Shown here one piece after another: positions 7,580 to 15,572 of a stretch of DNA of 37,233 nt (positions are counted from its first letter, which is position 1; each line of letters opens with the position of its first letter). Made by a program: the position numbers and the translations under genes. The notes beneath the pieces were generated by a model, which worked only from the letters and a program-made list of their open reading frames with translations, was not told where the DNA came from and made no database searches. The DNA comes from Thermoplasmatota archaeon (GTDB lineage Archaea > Thermoplasmatota > Thermoplasmata > UBA10834), in contig JAFGHM010000005.1 of assembly GCA_016930135.1 (NCBI GenBank), forward strand, positions 1 to 37,233, given 5' to 3'.

Positions 7580-8559
7580 AGCTTCTCCAGGATGCTGAAG
7601 TGCCTCGTCAGGGAACGATGCACCCAGAGCTTGTGCGAATCCACCACTCTGAACAGTCCGCCCGACTCGACGGGCCGGAGCGCGGGGAGCACGACCACCA
7701 ACCTCTCGCCCGCATCCAGGACCTCACCGAACGCGCGGAACGCCCTCTCGTAGAGAACGGCGAGGCCCTCTCCCCCGGTGCTCGTGGACCGCCCATAAGG
7801 GAGGTCGGTCGCAATGCCCTCGACCTTGCCGATAACCGAAAGTATCTCGCCCACATCGCACTCGTGGAGCTCAGCGCTAACACCGGAATGAGCGAGGTTC
7901 ATGCTCGCGCCCTCGATCATCCTTCCCGATAAGTCGCTGCCTATTGTCTGGCATCCCGCCAGAGCCGACTCGATAAGTATGGCTCCCGTGCCTGAGAACG
8001 GGTCCAGCAGTCTCCCTCCCAGCCGGACTTCCGTCAGGTTCACCGCGGCCCTCGCGAACTTCGGATGTATCGATGCCGGGTACACGAAGGGCATGTATCT
8101 GTTCTTCCTCTTCTCGAAGGAGGCCCGGTCTATCGACGCGAGCAGCCTTCCGATGTGCACCTTCTCAGAGAACACAAGCCTGACCTCGCTTGCAGGTCTG
8201 CGAAGGTCAACACCCCTGGACCTGCCCACCACTCCTCCGACCACCTTCGCTGCGTGGGCTAGGTCGACGGCCCTGTCGCCGACCTTGGTCGCCCTCACTC
8301 CGATCGGGCCTGGCACATCGATGTCTTCCGCACGCGTGTTCAGCTCGGAAGGAGCGCACGACGCCATCCACTCGCTGATATGATGACAAAGCGCGAGCCG
8401 AGACGCGAGCGCTCTCGGATCCGCCTCTGTCAACACGATGAGCACGCCCTCGTCCTCCCCCAGGACCTGGGGCTTGTCGCCAAGCGCGCACATTGCGGAC
8501 ACAGCCTCTGCTCGGGCAAGCGATTCGCACTCCATCGAGAGCTCCAGCAAGAGACGCAT
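7576..8559 (-). CDS. tRNA (guanine-10-N2) methyltransferase, Trm-G10/Trm11 type
   Basis: The 327-residue protein has an N-terminal THUMP-like region (about 1-145) and a Rossmann methyltransferase domain. SAM motif I, DPFSGTG, is at 186-192. Catalytic motif IV, DLPYG, is at 252-256, a D-(L/P)-PY form typical of N2-guanine methyltransferases. Archaeal members make m2G or m2,2G at position 10 of tRNA. The ORF track starts further upstream, but a TATA-like TTTAATTC (8583-8590) lies about 28 nt before the ATG at 8559 and the homologous domain begins there. Its TAG stop is shared on opposite strands with that of the M50 gene. Confidence 0.88.
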   Translation of the reverse strand: MRLLLELSMECESLARAEAVSAMCALGDKPQVLGEDEGVLIVLTEADPRALASRLALCHHISEWMASCAPSELNTRAEDIDVPGPIGVRATKVGDRAVDLAHAAKVVGGVVGRSRGVDLRRPASEVRLVFSEKVHIGRLLASIDRASFEKRKNRYMPFVYPASIHPKFARAAVNLTEVRLGGRLLDPFSGTGAILIESALAGCQTIGSDLSGRMIEGASMNLAHSGVSAELHECDVGEILSVIGKVEGIATDLPYGRSTSTGGEGLAVLYERAFRAFGEVLDAGERLVVVLPALRPVESGGLFRVVDSHKLWVHRSLTRHFSILEKL

Positions 8560-8671
8560 GCCACTCGGACAGGCCAGACGGCGAATTAAACCTTCGCTCA
8601 GTCCTGTTCTGTCGCAATCCGGGTGGTGAAGACAGACTGGTTGAAATCGACCCTCGATGCAACAGAACCGC

Positions 8672-10135
8672 TCAGTCTGATATCCCGGCCTCTGAGACCA
8701 TGAAGACGGCCTCTGCCTCAGGCAGGTTCGGGGAGTCAATCAACCTGGCGATCCTCTTCCCTCCCTTGCTCTTCCGGAGGTAGATCCTGAATGTCGCAGT
8801 GTGGCCGACTATGTGCCCTCCTATCGGCCTGGTGGGGTCACCGAAGAACGCGTCTGGCTTCGCGGCGACCTGGTTCGTGACGGCTATGACCGCGTTGTGC
8901 AGGTCGCCGAACCTCAGAAGGTCGTGCATGTGCTTGTTCAGCATCTGCTGCCTCTCCGCGAGGGCGCCCCTGCCTATGTACTCGGCCCTGAAGTGGGCAG
9001 TCAGCGAATCGACGACCAAAAGGCGCACCGGGATCTCCCTGGCCATCTCCAGGGCCTTGTCGACCAGGAGCGTCTGGTGGTGGCTATTGAACGCGCGCGC
9101 GACATGTATCTTCTTGAGCACCTCCTCGGGGTCGAGGTCCTTCGCCTCCGCCATCTGGGTTATCCTCTCCGGCCTGAAGGTCTGCTCCGTGTCTATCATG
9201 ATGGTCTCGCCCTCCAGGCCGCCATCCTCCTTGGGCATCGTACAGTTGACCGCGAGCTGGTGACAGAGCTGCGTGTTGTGCAGTACCGTCGGCAGGTTGC
9301 CCCCTACATAAGAGTGCGTCTTCGGCACGACTAGGTCGTACACGAAGTCGTTGTAGACGAACGGTCTGACAGACCTGACCTCGTCCCAGGCCAGTGAGTC
9401 CTTCCGCTCAGAATACCTCGGGTCTTCGTAGCAGTCCTTGCTCATCGGCACAGCGACGTGGTCTCCTGGCTTGAGAGACCAGGCAGGTGTCCAAGCGATA
9501 TCTGAGTCACGCATGGTGAACAGCTTGTGCGGGCCCGTGAGCTCCAGAACCCGACCTCCTCCGGTGACTAACTCGTACAGCTGTGACACGCGTTCCTTGT
9601 AGATCGCAGCGGTGGGCGTCCTGGTGAGCACGCCCTCGTTCAGGCTTGGGACTGAGACGCCCTCGAGCGCCACTATTTGCCCGGCATCAAAGGGGACCGC
9701 TCGTCCCTCACCGAACCTACCGTACAGCTTCTCGATCGTCTCGGTGCGTGAAGTCCCGTCCCTGAAATAGACCAGGTCGGTCCTTGCGGACACGCACTTG
9801 CCGGAGCCGAACTCGCCGAAGAACTCGCTGATCGCACGGGTCTCGAAGCCTCCCCCCATGAGCTCGTCCAGGGACTTGGACCCTGACGTGAGTTTCGCGA
9901 CGCTCTTCCTCCTCTCGAGGATGACGTCACCGGTCTCGAAGCCCCCAACATCCGCAGCCTTCTTCGCCGCCGCTATGATTTTCGCGGCTGTCGCCTCGCC
10001 TATCTCTGCGACCTCCGCAAGGTTCCTGGGCGAGTCGACAGCGATCATCATCAGGTCGTTGTATCCCGCCTCTCTGAGCTTCTCGGCTATGGCGGGACCG
10101 ACACCTGGGAGCTTCTCGATATCCTCCTCGGACAT
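8672..10135 (-). CDS. radA: RadA recombinase precursor containing an intein
   Basis: The 487-codon precursor splices to a 313-residue RadA, a normal size. The N-terminal helix-hairpin-helix domain ([11 protein letters not shown], 10-20) is followed by the ATPase core. Walker A is GEFGSGK-TQ, split by the intein after Lys113. Walker B is LLVVDS, and loop L2 lies near [11 protein letters not shown]. RadA forms filaments on single-stranded DNA and performs strand exchange in homologous recombination. The ATG at 10135 is chosen because the conserved N-terminus begins there. A TATA-like CTTATATGC lies near 10173-10181 and AGGTG near the start. Without splicing the ATP-binding loop would be broken, so activity depends on intein removal. 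Confidence 0.95.
   Translation of the reverse strand: MSEEDIEKLPGVGPAIAEKLREAGYNDLMMIAVDSPRNLAEVAEIGEATAAKIIAAAKKAADVGGFETGDVILERRKSVAKLTSGSKSLDELMGGGFETRAISEFFGEFGSGKCVSARTDLVYFRDGTSRTETIEKLYGRFGEGRAVPFDAGQIVALEGVSVPSLNEGVLTRTPTAAIYKERVSQLYELVTGGGRVLELTGPHKLFTMRDSDIAWTPAWSLKPGDHVAVPMSKDCYEDPRYSERKDSLAWDEVRSVRPFVYNDFVYDLVVPKTHSYVGGNLPTVLHNTQLCHQLAVNCTMPKEDGGLEGETIMIDTEQTFRPERITQMAEAKDLDPEEVLKKIHVARAFNSHHQTLLVDKALEMAREIPVRLLVVDSLTAHFRAEYIGRGALAERQQMLNKHMHDLLRFGDLHNAVIAVTNQVAAKPDAFFGDPTRPIGGHIVGHTATFRIYLRKSKGGKRIARLIDSPNLPEAEAVFMVSEAGISD
9275..9796 (-). mobile_element. Mini-intein in the Walker A motif of RadA (174 residues)
   Basis: The insert begins with Cys1 ([10 protein letters not shown], block A). 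It has the block B histidine motif (LTGPHKLF), a block F region ([16 protein letters not shown]) and ends in the catalytic His-Asn pair (VLHN), followed by Thr as the +1 extein residue. All residues for class 1 protein splicing are present. At 174 residues there is no room for a homing endonuclease and no LAGLIDADG motif is seen. It is therefore a mini-intein that cannot home by itself. The same insertion site (GSGK/TQ) is known in RadA of some Thermococcales. Confidence 0.93.
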
Positions 10136-10293
10136 ATGCTCGCACCTGCCCGTCTCCAAACCCCTGGGACAGCATATAAGGGTATTGATTGGAGGTATCC
10201 GAAAGTGGTGGGGCCTGCACCTGGCCAGCGGTTGCGGCCGAAAGAGCGCGCCCACCAAAAGGTATTAAGCAGACCTCGCTTTTCGAGGACCAG

Positions 10294-11064
10294 ATGGCCA
10301 AGAAGAGAAAGAAGACGAAGGCCGAGAAGGAAGAGTACGAGTTCCGGCCGCCGGACTTCGACGAGAAGGAGTTCCTCAAGAAGGAGATGAAGGACACCAA
10401 GACTCTCATCTGGACGGTGCTCTACGCGGTCCTGTTCGGCATCATCGCGGGCTTGTTGATGCTTGCGAGCGAGGACCTGCTCGGAGTCGCGTTCATGGTG
10501 GGGATAGCCGGCATCGTGAGCCTGAAGTACTTCTATCCGCTGATCAAGGTCGACATCACGTCCTTCCAGAAGAAGAACTGGTTGGGGAACATAGCGACCT
10601 TCTTCTTCACATTCCTGGCGATCTGGGTGTTGTTGCTCAATGTGCCGATATCGGACCACGCCAAGCCGGCCGTCGAGAACGTGATAATCTGGGTCTCTGA
10701 CGGCACAACGGCCAGAGGCATGGAGTACAAGCACATTCCGACGCAGGGTATCTACGGCTGGGTGCCCTTGAACTCCTCTGACACCCTGGAGACGATGATA
10801 AGCGTCTCTGCTGGCGCGACGATCAACATCACCGCCAAGGTGACCGACAATGGGAACCTGCAGTCGGTGGTCATCCAAGTCACCACTTCTGGAGACCCGT
10901 TGACGTCTTCCATGCTTGGAGAGGAGGAGTACAGGTTCGGTTTCCAAGTCAACAGTGGCGAGCTGAGCGCGTCCTCCGGGCTCACGTTCACGATCACCGC
11001 GACCGACAAATCGGGGAACGACTTAACCTGGCGTCCTGAACGCGCCGCCCCGGTCGCACCCTGA
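10294..11064 (+). CDS. Membrane protein with an exported beta-rich domain, function unknown
   Basis: The 256-residue protein starts with a very lysine-rich cytosolic segment (1-35). Three hydrophobic helices follow (about 36-58, 60-80, 97-118). Residues 125-256 form a soluble domain rich in Thr, Ser and beta-strand patterns, ending after TITATDKSGNDL, and resembling an immunoglobulin-like fold. I do not recognise the family. A TATA-like GGTATTAAGC (10261-10270) is 28 nt before the ATG, so the mRNA is probably leaderless. The longer track start at 10189 is rejected because it runs through the promoter. It is divergent from radA. Confidence 0.75.
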   Translation: MAKKRKKTKAEKEEYEFRPPDFDEKEFLKKEMKDTKTLIWTVLYAVLFGIIAGLLMLASEDLLGVAFMVGIAGIVSLKYFYPLIKVDITSFQKKNWLGNIATFFFTFLAIWVLLLNVPISDHAKPAVENVIIWVSDGTTARGMEYKHIPTQGIYGWVPLNSSDTLETMISVSAGATINITAKVTDNGNLQSVVIQVTTSGDPLTSSMLGEEEYRFGFQVNSGELSASSGLTFTITATDKSGNDLTWRPERAAPVAP

Positions 11065-11080
11065 GCCTCTGAAGTCCAGC

Positions 11081-12406
11081 TCATCTCTCCCAGGGCATGC
11101 GCGAGTCGAAATGGTGCGTAAGCGCCTCCAAGTGTTGCTTCTTGAGCAGATCGGAGCCGCTCACGACCTCGAACTTTCCCTGTTCCTTAACGTCCTTACC
11201 CAGAGGTATCTCCCTGAGCATCTCCCTCACCAGGTCGTCGCCCCTGAGCCACCGACGCTCCCTCATCACATACCATCGGCCGTCCTCGACGTATGGGGCT
11301 GAAACGCCTCCCGCCCTCCACTTCGCGAGGAACTCGTCCACGTTCTCCGACCTGACAGGCGGGCCTCTGTGCTTCCTCGTCTTCGGCAGAGCCATGGACG
11401 CGAGCTCGACCGTCAGGTGCGTGAGCGAATCGACATGTATCGATGTCTTCTCGGTCTCGAACTCCTCCCGCTCGAGGAGCGCCGTGACCGCGGATAGCGA
11501 CTTCCTCAGCTGAGGGTACACGACATCGTCTATGAGGTCCAGATTGGGGAAGACGATCGAGATCATGTTGTCGAGGCGTTTCCCAGCGACCTTTCTTATC
11601 TCCTCTGAGGACATCGCGCGCCTCTCGTCGGGGAAGAAGAACTTGGTGCTCGGGCGACGGAGGTACTCCCTCGAGGCCAGCACGAACCTGACGAGCGTGT
11701 CTGACGAGACGGCGGAGGCAACGTTCCTCGTTGGGTCGACCGGGTCGACGAAGGTCAACGGCTCGGGGAACTCCTTGCCCGGATGACCTGGAAGCTCCAG
11801 GGCCTCGCCGACCTTCCAATCTCTGGCCGCTTCCAGCACTTTCTTGAACGAGCCGAAGCGCATGACCAGGAGCTCGCAAAGGTATCCTGAGAAGCCCTGA
11901 ACCTTCGCCTCCGCACCGTAGCACTCGGTGCCCTTCATGAAGCGCTTGAGCAGCCTGACCTGGTCAGCCAGGCCCTTCTCTAGGTTCTTCCTGACGAACT
12001 CCGTATGGAATGGCGTTCTGTCGACCGCGCTCAACTTCTTGCGCGTGTCCCTGATCCGGAACGCGGGCACGAGGTCCACCTGGAATCCCCTGAAATCGCC
12101 CCTGACGTAGGGATGCTGGGCGTAGTGCTCCCGCCCACCTATGATCTTCCTGCCTATCTCCAGGCCTGCGTTCCTGAGTTCCTCCACGGCTGTGCTCTCT
12201 GGGAACAGCATGAAGAGGTCGATGTCCGGGCCCTTGAGATGAGTGCCCTTTGCGACGGACCCCACGAGCATCGGCTCGACATGCGCCTTGATCTTCCTGC
12301 TCGTGGAGACGACCTTCTTGGACAGCTCCTCGGCGACTGCGAGGACCTTCCGGTCCTCCGCTGCCGTCGGCTTGATCCTTGCTAGAACCTCGGCCTCGAT
12401 GGACAT
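11081..12406 (-). CDS. cca: CCA-adding enzyme (class I archaeal tRNA nucleotidyltransferase)
   Basis: The 441-residue enzyme adds or repairs the 3' CCA of tRNA. That fits both tRNA genes in this window, which do not encode CCA. The class I nucleotidyltransferase signature GS-VAKGTHLKGPDID is at 49-63, with the metal-binding Asp61 and Asp63. A further carboxylate lies in the FQVDLVPAF strand near 110. The central and tail domains follow the archaeal pattern. The start is put at the ATG at 12406 rather than the upstream GTG. A TATA-like TTTATTAGG centred near 12443 would place transcription initiation close to 12417. The gene is preceded by the candidate small RNA on the same strand. Confidence 0.93.
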   Translation of the reverse strand: MSIEAEVLARIKPTAAEDRKVLAVAEELSKKVVSTSRKIKAHVEPMLVGSVAKGTHLKGPDIDLFMLFPESTAVEELRNAGLEIGRKIIGGREHYAQHPYVRGDFRGFQVDLVPAFRIRDTRKKLSAVDRTPFHTEFVRKNLEKGLADQVRLLKRFMKGTECYGAEAKVQGFSGYLCELLVMRFGSFKKVLEAARDWKVGEALELPGHPGKEFPEPLTFVDPVDPTRNVASAVSSDTLVRFVLASREYLRRPSTKFFFPDERRAMSSEEIRKVAGKRLDNMISIVFPNLDLIDDVVYPQLRKSLSAVTALLEREEFETEKTSIHVDSLTHLTVELASMALPKTRKHRGPPVRSENVDEFLAKWRAGGVSAPYVEDGRWYVMRERRWLRGDDLVREMLREIPLGKDVKEQGKFEVVSGSDLLKKQHLEALTHHFDSRMPWER

Positions 12407-12480
12407 GCTCACTGCCACATGCACGGATGTTACGGAGACCTAATAAAGAAGATTGTGGGGCAGGGACGAGCGTTCGCGAG

Positions 12481-12568
12481 AAAATAGTGTCTGAGAGGTC
12501 GGCGTGGTGGGGATTGTTAAAATCTTGTCTTTCTTAGGAGGAAAGTTGAGCCGCCGACCTAAGACACC
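12481..12568 (-). ncRNA. Candidate structured small RNA, about 88 nt
   Basis: On the minus strand, a closing stem pairs GTGTCT with AGACAC and AGGTCGGCG with CGCCGACCT. That is 15 bp in total, with a small asymmetric internal loop. Inside are two hairpins: CTTTC-(CTCCTAA)-GAAAG (12529-12545) and GATT-(TTAAC)-AATC (12512-12524). A TATA-like CTAAATAG at 12591-12598 lies 26 nt before the first stem base, and the stem is followed at once by TATTTT. Promoter, stem and U-run agree with each other. The loop and flank read CCUCCU, the same as the anti-Shine-Dalgarno core, so pairing to mRNA ribosome sites is possible. It could instead be a 5' leader element of the CCA gene. No ORF of note covers it. 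Confidence 0.55.
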
Positions 12569-12590
12569 GAGAATACCTTACCTGCATGTT

Positions 12591-12598
12591 CTATTTAG
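12591..12598 (-). promoter_or_regulatory. TATA-like element for the candidate small RNA
   Basis: CTAAATAG on the minus strand is centred about 26 nt upstream of the predicted 5' end at 12568. This is the same spacing seen for the leaderless genes of this window. Confidence 0.45.
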
Positions 12599-12643
12599 GC
12601 GTTTCCAGCATACCCCGCGAAGTCGGACCCAGGAGTCCGATAT

Positions 12644-13000
12644 CTACATCCCGTGGCGCATGATTTCGGAGTAGAAGTTCGAATAGCGTATGCTGTCCTC
12701 GATGTCCTTCAGTGCGACCTCGTCCGTCAAAGAGACGCTCACGAGTTCGGTGCTAGTGCCTGCCATGAAGAGCATCACGAGCACCTTGTCACCCGAGCTC
12801 ATTTCGGCGATGTAGAAATCCGACATAGGGGAAGAGTATATCCTAGACCGCTTCACCCCGAGCCTGCTCTCTGCATCCTCGAGAAGAGGCGTGAGCCCGC
12901 CTGGAGCGTGCTGCGTTCTGACAAGTGCGAGAGTCATGTCATGGGCACTCATGTGGGCCTTTATGCGCAGGAACTCCGACTCGGCGAGCGTATCTGCCAT
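12644..13000 (-). CDS. Hypothetical 118-residue protein
   Basis: I do not recognise this protein. It is mixed alpha/beta with no Cys cluster and no membrane segment. It has a central strand pair (SDFYIAEMSSGDKVLVMLFMAG) and ends in a helical region. The fold pattern is compatible with a small profilin- or roadblock-like domain, but this is only a guess. The start at 13000 is well supported by GGAGGGG about 6 nt upstream. The longer track start is rejected. It is divergent from the small Cys-rich gene at 13132. Confidence 0.65.
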   Translation of the reverse strand: MADTLAESEFLRIKAHMSAHDMTLALVRTQHAPGGLTPLLEDAESRLGVKRSRIYSSPMSDFYIAEMSSGDKVLVMLFMAGTSTELVSVSLTDEVALKDIEDSIRYSNFYSEIMRHGM

Positions 13001-13131
13001 GTGACCCCTCCAGAAACCCGGGCTTAGATAACGGTTGCGCAATAGCTGTGCTTTCACTCGAACCGACGGTTCCACTGCGCGCAGCCATGAACGTTTATTA
13101 CGCCGCAGGATGATTGCGTCACAGAAGTGGG

Positions 13132-13287
13132 ATGGGACGCATGTGCACCGAGAAGGACTGTGACATATTCAGAGGGAAACTCTTGGCCTGCGACGGTTGC
13201 GAACGCATGAGAGAGAAGGTGGCCAATGGGCCCCGCGAAGCCGCGCCTGGCGCAGTCAGATGCCCGAAGCCGGCCGAGATGCCCTGA
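13132..13287 (+). CDS. Small cysteine-rich protein, 51 residues
   Basis: This ORF is too short for the track. It starts MGRMCTEKDC and contains five cysteines, including a CDGC pair, a pattern suited to binding zinc or an iron-sulfur cluster. A TATA-like GTTTATTACG lies near 13093-13102, about 35 nt upstream. The stop TGA abuts the convergent stop of the metallo-hydrolase in the palindrome TGATCA. Family and function are unknown. An alternative start is the internal ATG three codons later. Confidence 0.5.
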   Translation: MGRMCTEKDCDIFRGKLLACDGCERMREKVANGPREAAPGAVRCPKPAEMP

Positions 13288-14097
13288 TCACTTCCCGGGT
13301 TTCTTTATCCTGTCGGTGACCGCGACAGAGTCCTTTCTCAGATCCAACATCATGAAGTCCCGGGCGGCAACGGTCTTCACGCCCGACCTCTCCTCAATCC
13401 ACTTGGCCTGCGTCTCCGGGTTCTCCTGTATCAAGCGCATGCCGAAGTGGGTTATCACAGCGAGCTCGGGCTTCACCTTCTCTATCAGATACCCCGCGTC
13501 CTCCGTGCTGAGGTGGTGCGGTATCCTCTGCCCGAGCGGGCGGGTGACACATGCGATCATGACTCTGCAGTTCCTGTGCGCCTTGATGACCTGTTCTACG
13601 AGCTGCGTGTCGGAGACGTAGGACACGAGGCCGGCAGTCGTCAGTATCCTGAATCCTACCGAGCTTGTGTCGGAGTGCGCAGACGGCGTCGCCGATATCT
13701 CGTAGGGCTTGATGCTGACCTTGTTGAAAGGATGCATGACCTTGACCACCTTGGGCTTCGCGAGGTGGTAGTCCGATATCGCGGGGCCGAAGTCGCCGTT
13801 GCCCTCGATGACGCTTTGGCTGCCAAGGAGTATGCCCTGTCTTCTGGTGCCACCCTCCGTCATGGCCTCTATTAATATCTCTGCATCAAGATAATGGTCG
13901 GGGTGGCAGTGGGAGATCAGTATCGCGTCCGTCGTGACCGGGTCGATGCCCACCGAACGCATCCTGACGAGCGCTCCAGGTCCGGGGTCCACATGAAGGT
14001 TCCTTCCGTCCTCGAAGTATATCCCGCCCGTCGCCCGGGCTTGGTATATGGTCGCGAATCTGCCCCCACCAGTTCCGAGAAAAGTTATCCTAGCCAT
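13288..14097 (-). CDS. Metallo-beta-lactamase-fold hydrolase
   Basis: The 269-residue protein starts MARITFLGTGGG, the typical first strand of RNase Z-like and PhnP-like enzymes. The metal motif HCHPDH is at 63-68. A later His (ATPSAHSD), an Asp (YVSDTQ) and a C-terminal THFG supply the other ligands. Members hydrolyse phosphodiesters or thioesters. The size and HCHPDH motif suggest a phosphodiesterase or a tRNA-processing-like enzyme, but the substrate is not clear. The longer MAG start on the track uses a TTG without a clear ribosome site. Confidence 0.85.
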   Translation of the reverse strand: MARITFLGTGGGRFATIYQARATGGIYFEDGRNLHVDPGPGALVRMRSVGIDPVTTDAILISHCHPDHYLDAEILIEAMTEGGTRRQGILLGSQSVIEGNGDFGPAISDYHLAKPKVVKVMHPFNKVSIKPYEISATPSAHSDTSSVGFRILTTAGLVSYVSDTQLVEQVIKAHRNCRVMIACVTRPLGQRIPHHLSTEDAGYLIEKVKPELAVITHFGMRLIQENPETQAKWIEERSGVKTVAARDFMMLDLRKDSVAVTDRIKKPGK

Positions 14098-14158
14098 GCC
14101 TGCCAAACCTTAATGACAGGTGCCCTTAATACCCTTCCGGAGCCAGGAGGGGGCGGAC

Positions 14159-15451
14159 TTGAGCATTCTCATCAAGAACGGCCTCGTAGTCACCCAGAAC
14201 TGGAAGCGTGAGGTTCTCAAGGGCGATGTGCTCGTCGACGGAGGCAAGATCGCCGCCGTCGGGCACGTCAAGAGCAGGCCCGATGAGGTCGTGGACGCTT
14301 CGGGGTGCATCGTCATCCCCGGCCTCATCAACTGCCACACCCATGTCGCTATGACGCTCATGAGGAGCGTCGCGGATGATGTCGGGCTCGAGGGCTTCCT
14401 GGAGAAGACCTTCGCCATAGACTCGAAGAGGATACCGGAGGACATAGAGGTCGGAGCGGCCCTCGGATGCCTCGAGATGGCGAGGTCGGGCACCACGACT
14501 TTCTTGGACCTCTACTACTCCGAGGACGCGATAGCGAAGAGCGCGGAGGAGGGCGGCCTGAGGGCGTACCTTGGCTGGGCGGTGCTGGACGAGGAGCTGA
14601 CGACCCAGAAGGGCAAGCCGATCAAGAATTGCGAGGCGTTCGTCAAAGCGTACAAGGGCAAGCCGCTGGTCAAGCCCGTGGTCGCTCCGCAGGGCGTGTA
14701 CGTGTGCGGCAGAGAGACCCTCGCCCAGGCAAAAGAGCTCGCCGCGAGGGAGGGCACATTCTGCCACTATCACCTGTCCGAGACAAGGTACGAGGTCTAC
14801 GAGCACCAGAGGAAGACCGGGAAGAGACCGGTCGAATACCTCGCAGACATCGGGTTCCTGTCGAAGGGCGACGTGGCCGCGCACGGCGTCTGGCTCACGA
14901 TGAGCGAGGTCAGGCAGCTCGCGAACGCAGGAGTGGCCGTGGCCCACTGCCCCACATCCAACATGAAGCTCGCGAGCGGAGGCGTCGCGCCCTTGCCGGA
15001 GATGTTCGCCGAGGGCGTGACGGTCGGCTTGGGCACAGACGGTTGCTCAAGCAACAACGGCCTCGACATGTTCCTCGAGATGAAGTTCTGTTCCCTTCTG
15101 CACAAGTCGCACAGGTGGGACGCCTCGGTCCTCAACGCGCAGAAGTGCCTTGACCTGGCCACGATCGACGGGGCCAAATGCCTCGGCGCTGAGAAGCAGC
15201 TGGGGTCGATAGAGGTCGGTAAGAAGGCGGACCTGGTCGTCATCGACTGCAACACCCCTGCGATGACGCCGACCACGCCTGAGAATGCTGTCGCAAACCT
15301 GATCTACGCGGGACCGAGCCACTCAGTCAGAGACACGATGGTCGAAGGCAGATTCGTCATAAGCAACTGGAAGGCGACCACCGTCGACGAGAAGAAGCTC
15401 CTCAGAAAGGCCCAGGATGCCGCGGCCGCATTGATGTCGAAGGCGCGATGA
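14159..15451 (+). CDS. Amidohydrolase, MTA/SAH or 5'-deoxyadenosine deaminase family
   Basis: The 430-residue enzyme belongs to the metal-dependent amidohydrolase superfamily. Metal ligands are visible: HTH at about 60-62, the His of CHYHLSE near 200, the His of AAHGVW near 240 and the Asp of GLGTDG near 290. The family deaminates adenosine-type thioethers such as S-adenosylhomocysteine, methylthioadenosine and 5'-deoxyadenosine. In archaea lacking an MTA phosphorylase this opens salvage of SAM by-products. The start is TTG at 14159, supported by AGGAGGGGG about 6 nt upstream. The earlier in-frame start on the track lacks such a site. Which adenosyl substrate is preferred cannot be read. Confidence 0.88.
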   Translation: MSILIKNGLVVTQNWKREVLKGDVLVDGGKIAAVGHVKSRPDEVVDASGCIVIPGLINCHTHVAMTLMRSVADDVGLEGFLEKTFAIDSKRIPEDIEVGAALGCLEMARSGTTTFLDLYYSEDAIAKSAEEGGLRAYLGWAVLDEELTTQKGKPIKNCEAFVKAYKGKPLVKPVVAPQGVYVCGRETLAQAKELAAREGTFCHYHLSETRYEVYEHQRKTGKRPVEYLADIGFLSKGDVAAHGVWLTMSEVRQLANAGVAVAHCPTSNMKLASGGVAPLPEMFAEGVTVGLGTDGCSSNNGLDMFLEMKFCSLLHKSHRWDASVLNAQKCLDLATIDGAKCLGAEKQLGSIEVGKKADLVVIDCNTPAMTPTTPENAVANLIYAGPSHSVRDTMVEGRFVISNWKATTVDEKKLLRKAQDAAAALMSKAR

Positions 15452-15572
15452 AGCCAGGAGCACTCTGGCCAAGCCGGGCTCTCGGCCCAACGAGCGCCTT
15501 CTCAGACGGTTGAAAACACATCACAGAAACAGGGATAAGGGGTTTGAGGGTTTTCCTCTTCCGAGCAGGAAC
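15452..15572. other. Convergent intergenic gap
   Basis: This 121-nt gap lies between the ends of two convergent genes. I see no ORF, promoter or clear terminator hairpin in it. Confidence 0.4.

Noticed and set aside
9275-9796. Homing endonuclease inside the RadA intein
   Set aside because: The intein is 174 residues and has no LAGLIDADG or other nuclease motif.
12481-12568. H/ACA guide RNA on the plus strand
   Set aside because: An ACA lies at about the right distance, but it falls inside the closing stem and the promoter and U-run signals favour the minus strand.
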